Shown: one piece after another, positions 1 through 7,857 of the stretch
How positions within the stretch are numbered: the first letter of the stretch is position 1
How the letters are laid out: each line of letters begins with the position of its first letter
The notes under the pieces: model-generated
What the model was told of the DNA's origin: nothing
What the model saw: only the letters and a program-made list of their open reading frames with translations
Databases searched by the model: none
Translations under genes and position numbers: made by a program
DNA from: Dyadobacter sp. SG02
Lineage (GTDB): Bacteria > Bacteroidota > Bacteroidia > Cytophagales > Spirosomataceae
Direction: 5' to 3'
DNA length: 64,000 nt
NCBI RefSeq assembly: GCF_900109045.1
Contig: NZ_FNYL01000018.1
Span: 1-64,000, forward strand

Positions 1-95
1 AAGTAGTCTCCCCATCTATTGCACATTTTCTCATCTTCTCTTGTCAAAACCGTCCGAAATCTACCAATTATTCTCACTGCCTTTTGGATTTGACA
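1..95. repeat. 95-bp perfect direct repeat, left copy
   Basis: All 95 bases recur identically at 21452-21546, in the same orientation. The match stops at base 96 (g here, t at 21547). Because this copy begins at the first base of the window, the true repeat may be longer. The reverse strand is open in one frame across the repeat, but I do not recognise the product. In the right copy the repeat forms part of the longer arm of an inverted repeat (21301-21546). Confidence 0.9.
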
Positions 96-136
96 GCCGT
101 TAAGATCTAAGTTTCAATATTTTCCGATTGAGAGAT

Positions 137-343
137 ATGAAAGCATATATTCTATTCAGATGTCTGGGGCTTTTTGTGTTGATTCTCTCCATAGGTTTCA
201 TTCAAGGAGCGGAAATGGCTTTTTCGGGAATAGTAACCACTATTCTTTTTTGGGGTGTCGGGTATATCATCTCACCTGAAAGTAACCAGGAAAAAAATGA
301 CCGCGAACCGAATATCCCTACCCGGAAAAATTTTACGCTCTAA
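137..343 (+). CDS. small hypothetical membrane protein
   Basis: Short reading frame of 68 codons from the ATG at 137; a TTG at 128 would add three residues. The first 50 residues are strongly hydrophobic, with two likely membrane segments (around LFVLILSIGFI and FSGIVTTILFWGVGYII), followed by a charged tail. No family is recognised. It begins 42 bp after the left direct repeat and precedes the regulator remnant at 496. Length and composition fit a real small inner-membrane protein, but no RBS or homologue supports it, so it could be a chance frame. Confidence 0.4.
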   Translation: MKAYILFRCLGLFVLILSIGFIQGAEMAFSGIVTTILFWGVGYIISPESNQEKNDREPNIPTRKNFTL

Positions 344-359
344 TGCAATAAAAGCCTTT

Positions 360-428
360 TTGATAAAATTTCCCCGCATAATTGACAAAAATGCCGTCTA
401 CCAACTCATATGCGATTGATTAGGTTTG
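360..428 (+). promoter_or_regulatory. promoter P1 of the shared TTGAC regulon
   Basis: Box A TTGATAAAAT (360-369), box B TTGACAAAAA (382-391) and a Bacteroidota-type -7 element TAGGTTTG (421-428). Spacings are A to B 22 bp and B to -7 39 bp, identical to five other promoters in the module (see 5620, 6546, 17409, 18603, 20434). It lies 114 bp (box B start) ahead of the ATG at 496. Confidence 0.6.
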
Positions 429-495
429 CGATCTGGCTAATATTGTATAGAACCAATACCCGGCTAGCCGAATAACTCTAAAAGCGAGTGGTAAT

Positions 496-690
496 ATGAA
501 TCAAAAAGTCATTGGCACAAACCCGACCTCGGTGGCCATCTTCGCGCAGAGCCCTATACTCCGTTACGGTATCAAGGATATGCTAGAGAGCTTGGGCCAC
601 GATCACAAAATCAATTGCTTCTCTGAATTTCAAGATTTTATTAAATCCAGGGTAACTGACAGACAGATATTCAGGAAAATTGTTTTTTAA
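496..690 (+). pseudogene. remnant of a LuxR/NarL-type regulator (N-terminal receiver only)
   Basis: The 64-residue product begins with Met-Asn-Gln-Lys-Val-Ile and is clearly related over its first 50 residues to the protein at 20570-21097: both share TSVAI, SPIL, YG, a LESxG-like stretch and a following FxxxxDxxK pattern. It then loses similarity around residue 52 and stops. The rest of the receiver and the HTH are missing, and no continuation was found in the other frames before the hybrid kinase gene ends at 736 on the opposite strand. A complete regulon-type promoter (P1) is still present upstream. It is most simply a truncated paralog, perhaps made by the recombination that also placed the 95-bp repeat nearby. 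Confidence 0.65.
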
Positions 691-735
691 GAATAGCATG
701 CCGTTGTTACCTAAAGGATAACGATAGTATAACCA

Positions 736-3700
736 CTAGTCTGGAACCTGCTTTTTTGCCTCGATCGGTGTTTTGCCAAATATTTTTTTGAATTCGATAC
801 TAAAGTACCTGCTGCCTTCAAAACCGATCATTGTACCCACCTCGCTAACGCTATAAACCCCCGATTCGAGCAGTTCTTTGGCTTCATTGAACCGGACCGT
901 TTTTATGAAGTCATTGACGGTCATACCGGTAAGTGATCTCAATTTCCTGTACAGGGATGATACGCTCATGCCAGTCTGCATAGCCAACTCGTCGACCCCA
1001 AAATCGCGATTGGAAATATTCTCCCTGACAAGCGAGCTGAGTTTAGCGATAAATTCCTCGTTCTTGTCCCGGGCTATTCTTTTGCTTTGTTTTTCGCCTG
1101 TTAAGACAGACTCGCGGTAACGGTTTTTCAGCTCGTCTCTCTGCCGGATCAGGTTGCGGATCTTCAATTCAAGGATTCTCGGATCGAACGGCTTGACAAG
1201 ATAATCGTCCGCTCCCGTGGCGAGCCCTTCGATGATCTGATGATTTTGTGCCCTGGCTGTCAATAGTACGACGGGTATGTGCGAAGTCGTAATACCCTCT
1301 TTCAAGTGACTACATACCTGTAAACCATTCATATCAGGCATCATGATGTCGGATAGAACGATGTCGGGGAGATGTTCATTGGCAAGTTGCAGGCCTTGAA
1401 GTCCGTTTTCGGCTTCCAGCGTATTGAACTCGCCTTCGAAAAGATCCCTGATGAATACGCGCAGCTGGTCGTTGTCCTCGATGATCAGGATCGTGTTGGT
1501 CTTCCTTGTGTCTACGCCGTTGGGATTAACGGGCAGCATTGCAACCATTTCTGCTGGCGTACTTCCAATATAATCGCCGGTTTTCGAAGCAATCTGATCG
1601 GGGGAAAAATGCCGGTTTTCACGCAGCATCCGGATCGTTAATGCCGTACTTCCGGGTGTAGATTCACCCGCAAGTTGGCTTTGGGCGGTAAGTTGACCAC
1701 GGTGCTGCTCTACAATGCTTTTGGAAAGTGCCAGCCCGATCCCATAACCGGGTTTTTCAGAATCTGCCTGGTAATAGTAGGTAAACAGCTTCTGTACATG
1801 CGCCTGTGAAATGCCCTTGCCATTGTCCTTGACGGTAATGTCTACTTCATTGGAAGTTTCCACAATGCGCACTTCCACCTTACCGCCTTCGGGCGTGAAC
1901 TTATAGGCATTGCTGAGCAGGTTGTAAAACACTTTCTGCATCTGGCCCATATCCAGCCATAACAGCACCGGCGTTTCCGGACAAACGAGCGTCGTTTCGA
2001 TGCCTTTTTCCCTTGCGGTATGCTCGAATGCGGCCATGACGCCTTTCATGATTCTGACAACGTCATACTCCTGCACTTGCAGCCGGACGCTGCCGCTTTG
2101 GATCTTACGAAAATCGAGCAACTCGTTGACCAGCAGTGACAGCCGGTCAGAATTGCTCCTTGCGTAGTTTAGATTTCGTTCAACGCTTTGGCCCTCTTTG
2201 AACTGCCCATAAGCCTTTTCCAACGGCCCTGAAATCAGCGAAAGGTGCGTCCTGATTTCGTGGGAAACGTTGGTGAAGAAATCGAGCTTAACCTGGTTCA
2301 GCGCATTTTCCTTCCGGAACGAGCTTCGGAGCCATAAAAATCTTGTGATGGCGTACACGGCCGATGCGAGTAATAGAATATAGCACAGGTAGGCGTACCA
2401 CGTTTTCCACCAGGGAGGTAGGATCGTGATTTTTAATCGAAGCGGCTTGGGGTTCCAATAGCCGTCACCATTCGCTGCTTTGGCCAGAAACGTGTAGGTA
2501 CCCGGAGAAAGGTTAGTATAAGTCGCGCTGGGGGTTTGCACGTAATTCCAGTTCTTTTCAAAACCTTCCAGCGTATAGGCATACCGATTCATTTCCGACC
2601 GTCCGTAGCTGAGCAAGGCAAAATCTAACGTAAAGACGTTCTGATCGTGCCGGAATGTGATCTGCTCGCTCACCTCGATAGATTTATCCAAAAGTGCGGT
2701 CCGATCACCCACATTTACCTGTCTATTGAATAGTTTCAGCGATGTTAAAACAAGAGGCATCGCCTTGTAGTTACTTATTATTTTGTCAGGGTTAAAGCTA
2801 AAAGTTCCCTCACTGGTAGGGAAGTACAGGATTCCGCTTTCGTCATTCAAGGATGAGCCAAAAATTAGCACTCCTCCATAGGGAAGCCCATCCCGATAGT
2901 CATAAACTCTTACCCTTCTTTTGCCTGGATGATAGCAGATTAATTTGTATTCACCGTTAAGCCACAAAAAGCCTTTTGAGTCAATTTGGATATCTTGGAC
3001 ATAGCTTAACAATTCCGGAGCGTCGCTGATATGTAGCAAAAAACTGTCGGTTTTGCGGTCATAAAGGAATAGTCCGTTCTGAGTTGCCGCCCAAATCCTT
3101 CCTGAATTATCTTCCGCGATGCGGCAGGCAAACAAGTGGTTCCGCATTTCTTTTCGTCGATTGATTTTGACGATCTCCAACTTTTGTGAATTGTGTTTAA
3201 ATATATAAATATGATATAGTCCACCAAACCACAAATTTCCTTTGGAATCTTCATGCATAGAAAGGAGACTATCGTTGTATTCTATACGTCGAAAATGGTT
3301 CGTCCGAGGATCAAAACTTACCAATCCAAGTGCGCAACTTATCCATATTATGCCTCTACTATCGCCAAATAAAGTGCTAATTCTGCTGTTTGGAGGCCGG
3401 TTACCCTGGAAAACTTCTTTTGGCAGGTATGTCACTGTCTTTCCAGTTTTCAAATCATACCTGACAAACAAACAGTCGTCTCCTCCACACCATAGAATAT
3501 TCGAATCATCCAGGAAAAAAGCATAATACTTATCGCCCAAAGGAAAGTTCAGGTTAACTAATTGATTTTCAGTGTTACCTGGTCTAGATATCCAAATTTT
3601 ATCATTATTGGCAGAAATTGCCCATAGTTTTCCTCCGGCAGTTTTACCAACCTTTCGTGCCTGGTAGAAGTCCGCGGATCTATTTCCTGAAAGTACTGGC

Positions 3701-4743
3701 CACAGCGAAAAATCAGGAAGATTAGTATTCATGTAGCTGATTCCCTGATAATATGTCCCGATCCAAAGCGCTTTTTGTTGGTCGGTATATACCGACATTA
3801 GAGCATCATCGACAAGGGCATAAGGATTGGTCTTCTCCTTGATATGCCACCTGACCTGTTCCGTTTCCGGGTCGAAAAAGACCAAGCCCGACTCTGTGGC
3901 CAGCCATAGCTTGTGATTTAGGTCTTCCGCTATTTGGTAAACGGTCGGACGAACCTGATTTTTTTGCACGCTCATTATGGGAAGGTATTGCTGCGTGCTC
4001 GTATCGAATCTTACCAGGCCAAGGCCCGTACCAAGCCAGAGGCTACCTTTCCGGTCCAGATATGCACTAAAAATTGTATTGAAAATACCTCCCTTTTCAG
4101 ACTGCTGTTGACCAAGTGGTTTAACTCTACCATTTTCGAACTTGAAAAGACCATTATCTGTGCCAATCCAAAAACCTCCTTTTGGATCTGCGACAAGACA
4201 TTTAATTGTTTCCTTCATGTGAATGTCTTCGTGCATAATCTGCATCGAATCATCATCAAAAACGATTCGGCCAAGTTTATGTGCCGTAGCAAACCAAAAA
4301 TTCTTTTCACAATCTTCGACCAGGCAACTCACCATGCTGGGTAATACTGAACCCGGGTCACTAGGGTCGTGCCGAAAGGTCCTAAAAGAATCAGTCTCAC
4401 GGTTATATAAACTTAAACCGCCGCCGTCCCCCCAGGTTGTCGCCCATAGTCTACCTTTCGAATCCTGGTAAATTTGGTGAACGTAATCTGAGCCGATTGA
4501 GCTTGGGTCACCTGGACTACTCTTATATCTCTTAAAGCTCTTGGAATCGTATCGATAAAGCCCCCGGGAAGTACCAAACCACATGAAACCTTCCTTGTCT
4601 TGCGTAATGCTCATTACCGTTGTGATCGGCGCCCCCTCTCTATCGGTAAAATGGCGAAAAACTTGGGCGAACCCAGCTCCGGGCGCGATCCAAAATGTCA
4701 GCAACAACAGGTACTGCAAACGAACTGAAAATTTCGCTTGCAT
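736..4743 (-). CDS. hybrid two-component system protein (HTCS): periplasmic propeller, kinase, receiver and AraC-type HTH
   Basis: One-protein signalling system spanning the inner membrane. I start at the ATG at 4743 because a clean signal peptide follows it (hydrophobic LLLLTFW, AGFA-Q cleavage site); an upstream in-frame ATG at 4854 adds 37 unlikely residues. From this start: two-component propeller repeats to about residue 720 (many WxGTxxGL-type blades), Y_Y_Y domain (about 725-780), one membrane helix (about 785-805), HisKA (His in SHEIRT, about 825), HATPase (N box NLLSNAYKF, then DNGKGI, GYGIGLAL), receiver with phospho-Asp in LSDIMMPD (about 1132) and Lys in YLVKPFD, and a C-terminal AraC HTH (last 95 residues). 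The H box reads SHEIRTHLSLI where most relatives have Pro after RT. HTCS proteins usually sense glycans or surface cues and control adjacent surface-protein genes. It is convergent with the remnant at 496 and divergent from the regulator at 5819. Confidence 0.93.
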   Translation of the reverse strand: MQAKFSVRLQYLLLLTFWIAPGAGFAQVFRHFTDREGAPITTVMSITQDKEGFMWFGTSRGLYRYDSKSFKRYKSSPGDPSSIGSDYVHQIYQDSKGRLWATTWGDGGGLSLYNRETDSFRTFRHDPSDPGSVLPSMVSCLVEDCEKNFWFATAHKLGRIVFDDDSMQIMHEDIHMKETIKCLVADPKGGFWIGTDNGLFKFENGRVKPLGQQQSEKGGIFNTIFSAYLDRKGSLWLGTGLGLVRFDTSTQQYLPIMSVQKNQVRPTVYQIAEDLNHKLWLATESGLVFFDPETEQVRWHIKEKTNPYALVDDALMSVYTDQQKALWIGTYYQGISYMNTNLPDFSLWPVLSGNRSADFYQARKVGKTAGGKLWAISANNDKIWISRPGNTENQLVNLNFPLGDKYYAFFLDDSNILWCGGDDCLFVRYDLKTGKTVTYLPKEVFQGNRPPNSRISTLFGDSRGIIWISCALGLVSFDPRTNHFRRIEYNDSLLSMHEDSKGNLWFGGLYHIYIFKHNSQKLEIVKINRRKEMRNHLFACRIAEDNSGRIWAATQNGLFLYDRKTDSFLLHISDAPELLSYVQDIQIDSKGFLWLNGEYKLICYHPGKRRVRVYDYRDGLPYGGVLIFGSSLNDESGILYFPTSEGTFSFNPDKIISNYKAMPLVLTSLKLFNRQVNVGDRTALLDKSIEVSEQITFRHDQNVFTLDFALLSYGRSEMNRYAYTLEGFEKNWNYVQTPSATYTNLSPGTYTFLAKAANGDGYWNPKPLRLKITILPPWWKTWYAYLCYILLLASAVYAITRFLWLRSSFRKENALNQVKLDFFTNVSHEIRTHLSLISGPLEKAYGQFKEGQSVERNLNYARSNSDRLSLLVNELLDFRKIQSGSVRLQVQEYDVVRIMKGVMAAFEHTAREKGIETTLVCPETPVLLWLDMGQMQKVFYNLLSNAYKFTPEGGKVEVRIVETSNEVDITVKDNGKGISQAHVQKLFTYYYQADSEKPGYGIGLALSKSIVEQHRGQLTAQSQLAGESTPGSTALTIRMLRENRHFSPDQIASKTGDYIGSTPAEMVAMLPVNPNGVDTRKTNTILIIEDNDQLRVFIRDLFEGEFNTLEAENGLQGLQLANEHLPDIVLSDIMMPDMNGLQVCSHLKEGITTSHIPVVLLTARAQNHQIIEGLATGADDYLVKPFDPRILELKIRNLIRQRDELKNRYRESVLTGEKQSKRIARDKNEEFIAKLSSLVRENISNRDFGVDELAMQTGMSVSSLYRKLRSLTGMTVNDFIKTVRFNEAKELLESGVYSVSEVGTMIGFEGSRYFSIEFKKIFGKTPIEAKKQVPD

Positions 4744-5619
4744 GGATGTGGATATTGTAAGAAAGAACCTAAACCATTTAACATCGGCAAAATGACCATA
4801 ACAGGCAGTTACAAGAACGAGCGGAGCCAGTCGAGAGTACAGTAAAGTTTTCAAGAAAACGGCGGGTTATTTAATCGAATTATTTAAAATAACTTAATAG
4901 AAGAGATAGGTATTAGTAATGGAAGGGAGGATTAAAAAATGGGGTTTTGAATGCAGGCTATCTCTAGCGAAATTCACCATCATTAAATATATAATCTGAC
5001 AAATTAAAACTTCTTCAAGGAAATACTATGGATTCTATATCAACAAACATACCGATTGGTAAGAAATTTTTATAGAAATGCTTCATACAAACCAAGCTAA
5101 TTAAAAAATTATCGAAATATTTCAATAAATCGTATTGTCAAACAATATATAATAAACTGATTGTCAATGTTTTAATTTTTAAACAAACCCGGCAGCCTAG
5201 CTGGGTGATCAAAAATTATCGAAGTATGTCGTGTTTTCTTTTGAAGCCGCTTTTGATAATTGTAGAATATTGATCTTTCTTTCATTCTGTTAACTTATTT
5301 GTCATTGGATGACTATAAGAAATAACTCATTGATTATCAGATAAACATATCGAATACGTTTTGCAATCGTTTGGGTTACGTCATCTTTGTATTTTTATAA
5401 AATATATATTATTTCCATTTTTTTAGAAAGGCAGTGAATACATGAAACTATTTTCCACTACGACTGTTTATTAATCGAAATAATACGATGATTCCTAAGC
5501 TTACTTCTATATCGACACGGCAAAAGGGGTGAAGGATATTACCAACTCAACCTCGTGTGTGTTCGGCCTTTGTCTATTAGCTTACAAAAAATTGCCCCAA
5601 AAACCTTCTCTTAATGACG
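4744..5619. other. long AT-rich intergenic region between divergent regulators
   Basis: No convincing gene. The region separates the hybrid kinase (minus) from the LuxR-type regulator (plus) and should hold the kinase promoter. On the minus strand two TTGACAAT-like sequences lie at about 5167 and 5141. They resemble the regulon boxes but are 26 bp apart, so they do not fit the 22-bp rule. An AAATAACAGTA direct repeat lies just downstream, at 5631-5641 and 5691-5701. Confidence 0.4.
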
Positions 5620-5688
5620 TTGACTGAATAAATAACAGTAATTGACAAGATTCTGTTGGCTGCATTTTTCCACTTTTTTCGATGTTTG
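5620..5688 (+). promoter_or_regulatory. promoter P2 of the shared TTGAC regulon (regulator gene)
   Basis: Box A TTGACTGAAT (5620-5629), box B TTGACAAGAT (5642-5651), -7-like element GATGTTTG (5681-5688). Spacings are 22 and 39 bp, as in the other five promoters. It precedes the intact LuxR-type regulator at 5819, so that regulator could act on its own promoter. Confidence 0.6.
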
Positions 5689-5818
5689 TAAATAACAGTA
5701 GGGCTTCCAATATCGAATAGCTCTGAATTCTGGTTCATCGCTTTAACGGCTGTGCCTACTCTCCCGGTTGAGCTGGTTAGCTGGCTATCTTTTACAACAA
5801 TAAATCTATTTTGATAAA

Positions 5819-6499
5819 ATGAAAATGTCACCCACCTACACCAATATAGACCTGATCGCCATTGTCGACCCTCGCCCCATATTCAAAAGAGGTTTCAGGG
5901 AAACTTTGATCCAGACACGGGAATCCCTGGAGATTATTGAGGTGGATAATTACACGGAACTGGAAAAAAACTATGCTGACCGCGCCCCGGAGATCATCTT
6001 TATTTCCGGCACGGTCCTTTCGGATATGGAAATCATTAGCCTGGCCAGCCGCCTGAGGCGGTACAGCCCGCTTGCCGCGATAGCCGTCTACGATAACCGT
6101 AAATCCATCGACTTCCTTCTCACCTTTTTCAAGGAAAGTATTGGAGGGTACCTGCCCGAGGATTTCGATGCGCGCGACCTGGATATGTGCATCAATTCAC
6201 TGGCGGTGGGACTACACTATGTCAATAGCGAAATTGCCTATCAGCTCATTACCCAAAAATCGACCCTTAGAAAGCAACCACAGGCCAAGTTACTTTCTGG
6301 CCTAGAAATAAAAGTGGCCGGGTGTTTGATCAGGGGCATGAGCACCTCCGAGATCGCACACACCCTGGACAGACGCAGTTCGACGATAAGCACTGTCAAA
6401 TCGAATATTTATAGAAAAACCAATGTGCATAACATTATAGACCTGGCCAGGGTCTTAAAAAAACAAGATGCACCCTTTGAAGTTTTTCAAGAGAAATGA
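5819..6499 (+). CDS. LuxR/NarL-family regulator with atypical receiver domain
   Basis: 226 residues: receiver-like domain (about 8-135) and C-terminal LuxR HTH (about 160-215; LSGLEIKVAGCLIRGMSTSE, then the IAxxLxxRxSTISTxKSNIYRK pattern). The receiver lacks standard phosphorylation residues. The usual acidic pair is VDPRP, the phospho-Asp strand reads IIFISG, and the conserved Lys motif (GYLLK) is replaced by GYLPE. It may therefore work without phosphorylation or respond to another signal. The two damaged relatives at 496 and 20570 share the SPIL/YLPE features, so this is a small local family. It is preceded by promoter P2 and followed by promoter P3 on the same strand. Two ATGs (5819, 5825) are possible. 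It is the best candidate for the regulator that recognises the paired TTGAC boxes, but this is inference. Confidence 0.88.
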   Translation: MKMSPTYTNIDLIAIVDPRPIFKRGFRETLIQTRESLEIIEVDNYTELEKNYADRAPEIIFISGTVLSDMEIISLASRLRRYSPLAAIAVYDNRKSIDFLLTFFKESIGGYLPEDFDARDLDMCINSLAVGLHYVNSEIAYQLITQKSTLRKQPQAKLLSGLEIKVAGCLIRGMSTSEIAHTLDRRSSTISTVKSNIYRKTNVHNIIDLARVLKKQDAPFEVFQEK

Positions 6500-6545
6500 C
6501 ATAGGATCGCGCCTTAAATCCTGGAATTCATTGAAAAAAATCAGT

Positions 6546-6614
6546 TTGACCAAAAATGGATGTGAAATTGACAAGATATTTATGCACGGTTTGTAAGCAA
6601 TATAGAAATATTTG
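6546..6614 (+). promoter_or_regulatory. promoter P3 of the shared TTGAC regulon
   Basis: Box A TTGACCAAAA (6546-6555), box B TTGACAAGAT (6568-6577), -7-like element AATATTTG (6607-6614). Spacings are again 22 and 39 bp. The next gene starts at 6948, so the transcript would have an unusually long leader of about 320 nt. I see no clear riboswitch or long ORF in that leader, only a weak hairpin near 6731-6746. Confidence 0.55.
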
Positions 6615-6947
6615 CAAGCCGGATAAATAGAAGTTATTTGACGATTTGAAACTATATCGACAAAAGGCCTTGCCTTGGAATCACCGCTGTCAAATTACAA
6701 GTTCATCATGTCTAAAACCAAAATACATCGGGGCAAATAATTGCCCAAGTCTGAATTTTAAGAAAGTCCGAAAGTGATTCGTATATAGAGAACCGTTCTT
6801 TGTATGCCTGGATTTATTTTGCCCTTGTTTTCGCTATATACACTTACTCTGGTAGAGAGCAGGTTCGTTCGGTTTACCATTAACCCGCCGGCACTACCGT
6901 CCGCCATGCGGAGCTAGCTTGCATTTTTTTATTTAACTAACCATAAC

Positions 6948-7724
6948 ATGAAAAAAAAGTTACGCAGTGGCCTGGCGATCCTTGCCCTGACAATGCTCGG
7001 CCTGTCAGGGGCCCGGGCGCAGTCACCAGGGGGCGTCTCGGCCAACTTGAAAATCCGGCTCAGGCTGGAGACCTTCACCCCATCCAGCTGGACGGATGCG
7101 TCCGGTTCGGGAAACAATTTTACCCAGACAAATGCAAGCCGGCAGCCGTTCATGGTCCCGGCATCAGGGGTGGAGAAGTACAACTTCAACATGGTTGGCG
7201 ACTTTGGTACAACTGGCAGCGACGTCCGCTTCATGGCGATCCCGGTCGGCAAGCCTTACTCGGCAAACGGTACCAACAGTTCGATTTTCACGGTGAATCT
7301 GGATCGCGGGGTGGGAGGATATGCGGACATTCTTGGATTTGGCGCTACAACTACAACAGCCAATCTTACCACTGCTAATTTTCCCATATTCACCCGATCG
7401 GGGACCAATGCGCTTACCTACCCCTACTCGGACGCCTCCCCGGCTTTGCCAGCGGTGGTGGCTAAACGTTTGTATTTGAATGATGTATCCTATACTGTAG
7501 GGACTGCTGGTATTAAGCATGGCCAGAATGGTACAACAAGGTCAAATACGCAAACGTTTTCAGCTGTGTATGCTCAGCACGCTAACGGGGCTATTTTGGG
7601 TTCACAGCCTGAAGTAAGAAACGGTTTGATCAGAGAGTTGATCGCTTACGAACGCGATTTGACCGAAGCGGAAAAGATCAGGGTACGCAGCTATACGGCC
7701 ATCAAATACAGCTCTTCACATTAA
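6948..7724 (+). CDS. secreted DUF8202-like (LamG-like) domain protein
   Basis: 258 residues with a strong signal peptide (basic MKKKLRSG, hydrophobic core, ARAQ-S cleavage). The C-terminal 40 residues carry the pattern typical of DUF8202/LamG-like domains in Bacteroidota adhesins: LIRELIAYERDLTEAEKIRV, then YxAIKYS. An N-terminal SGGVxxxLxxRLxxxT-like start and a WTDxSGSGNNFTQ segment also fit. No T9SS sorting domain and no anchor are visible, so the protein is probably periplasmic or secreted, or a partner of the large T9SS proteins downstream. It follows promoter P3 with a long leader. The family name is by pattern only. Confidence 0.75.
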   Translation: MKKKLRSGLAILALTMLGLSGARAQSPGGVSANLKIRLRLETFTPSSWTDASGSGNNFTQTNASRQPFMVPASGVEKYNFNMVGDFGTTGSDVRFMAIPVGKPYSANGTNSSIFTVNLDRGVGGYADILGFGATTTTANLTTANFPIFTRSGTNALTYPYSDASPALPAVVAKRLYLNDVSYTVGTAGIKHGQNGTTRSNTQTFSAVYAQHANGAILGSQPEVRNGLIRELIAYERDLTEAEKIRVRSYTAIKYSSSH

Positions 7725-7857
7725 CACCCGCCTGTCGGTATGTTTCTCCTCTTACCGTTAGGTCGGCGATAAGTACAAGCTGCCTGTCCTAATTTCAACA
7801 GGCCTTGATGAGCGCCATCTGCAACTTACATGTACACTTCACCTAAATATTGTCGCA

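Noticed and set aside
1-95. Insertion-sequence terminal repeat
   Set aside because: The two copies are in direct orientation, with no transposase and no clear short target duplication. They are reported only as a direct repeat.
5141-5167. Seventh TTGAC promoter on the minus strand
   Set aside because: Two TTGACAAT boxes are present but 26 bp apart, and no TAnnTTTG element is found at the expected distance.
5620-5688. TTGACA as a sigma-70 -35 element
   Set aside because: The boxes lie in direct pairs 22 bp apart and far upstream of a TAnnTTTG-type element; Bacteroidota promoters do not use the TTGACA/TATAAT pair, so an activator site is more likely.
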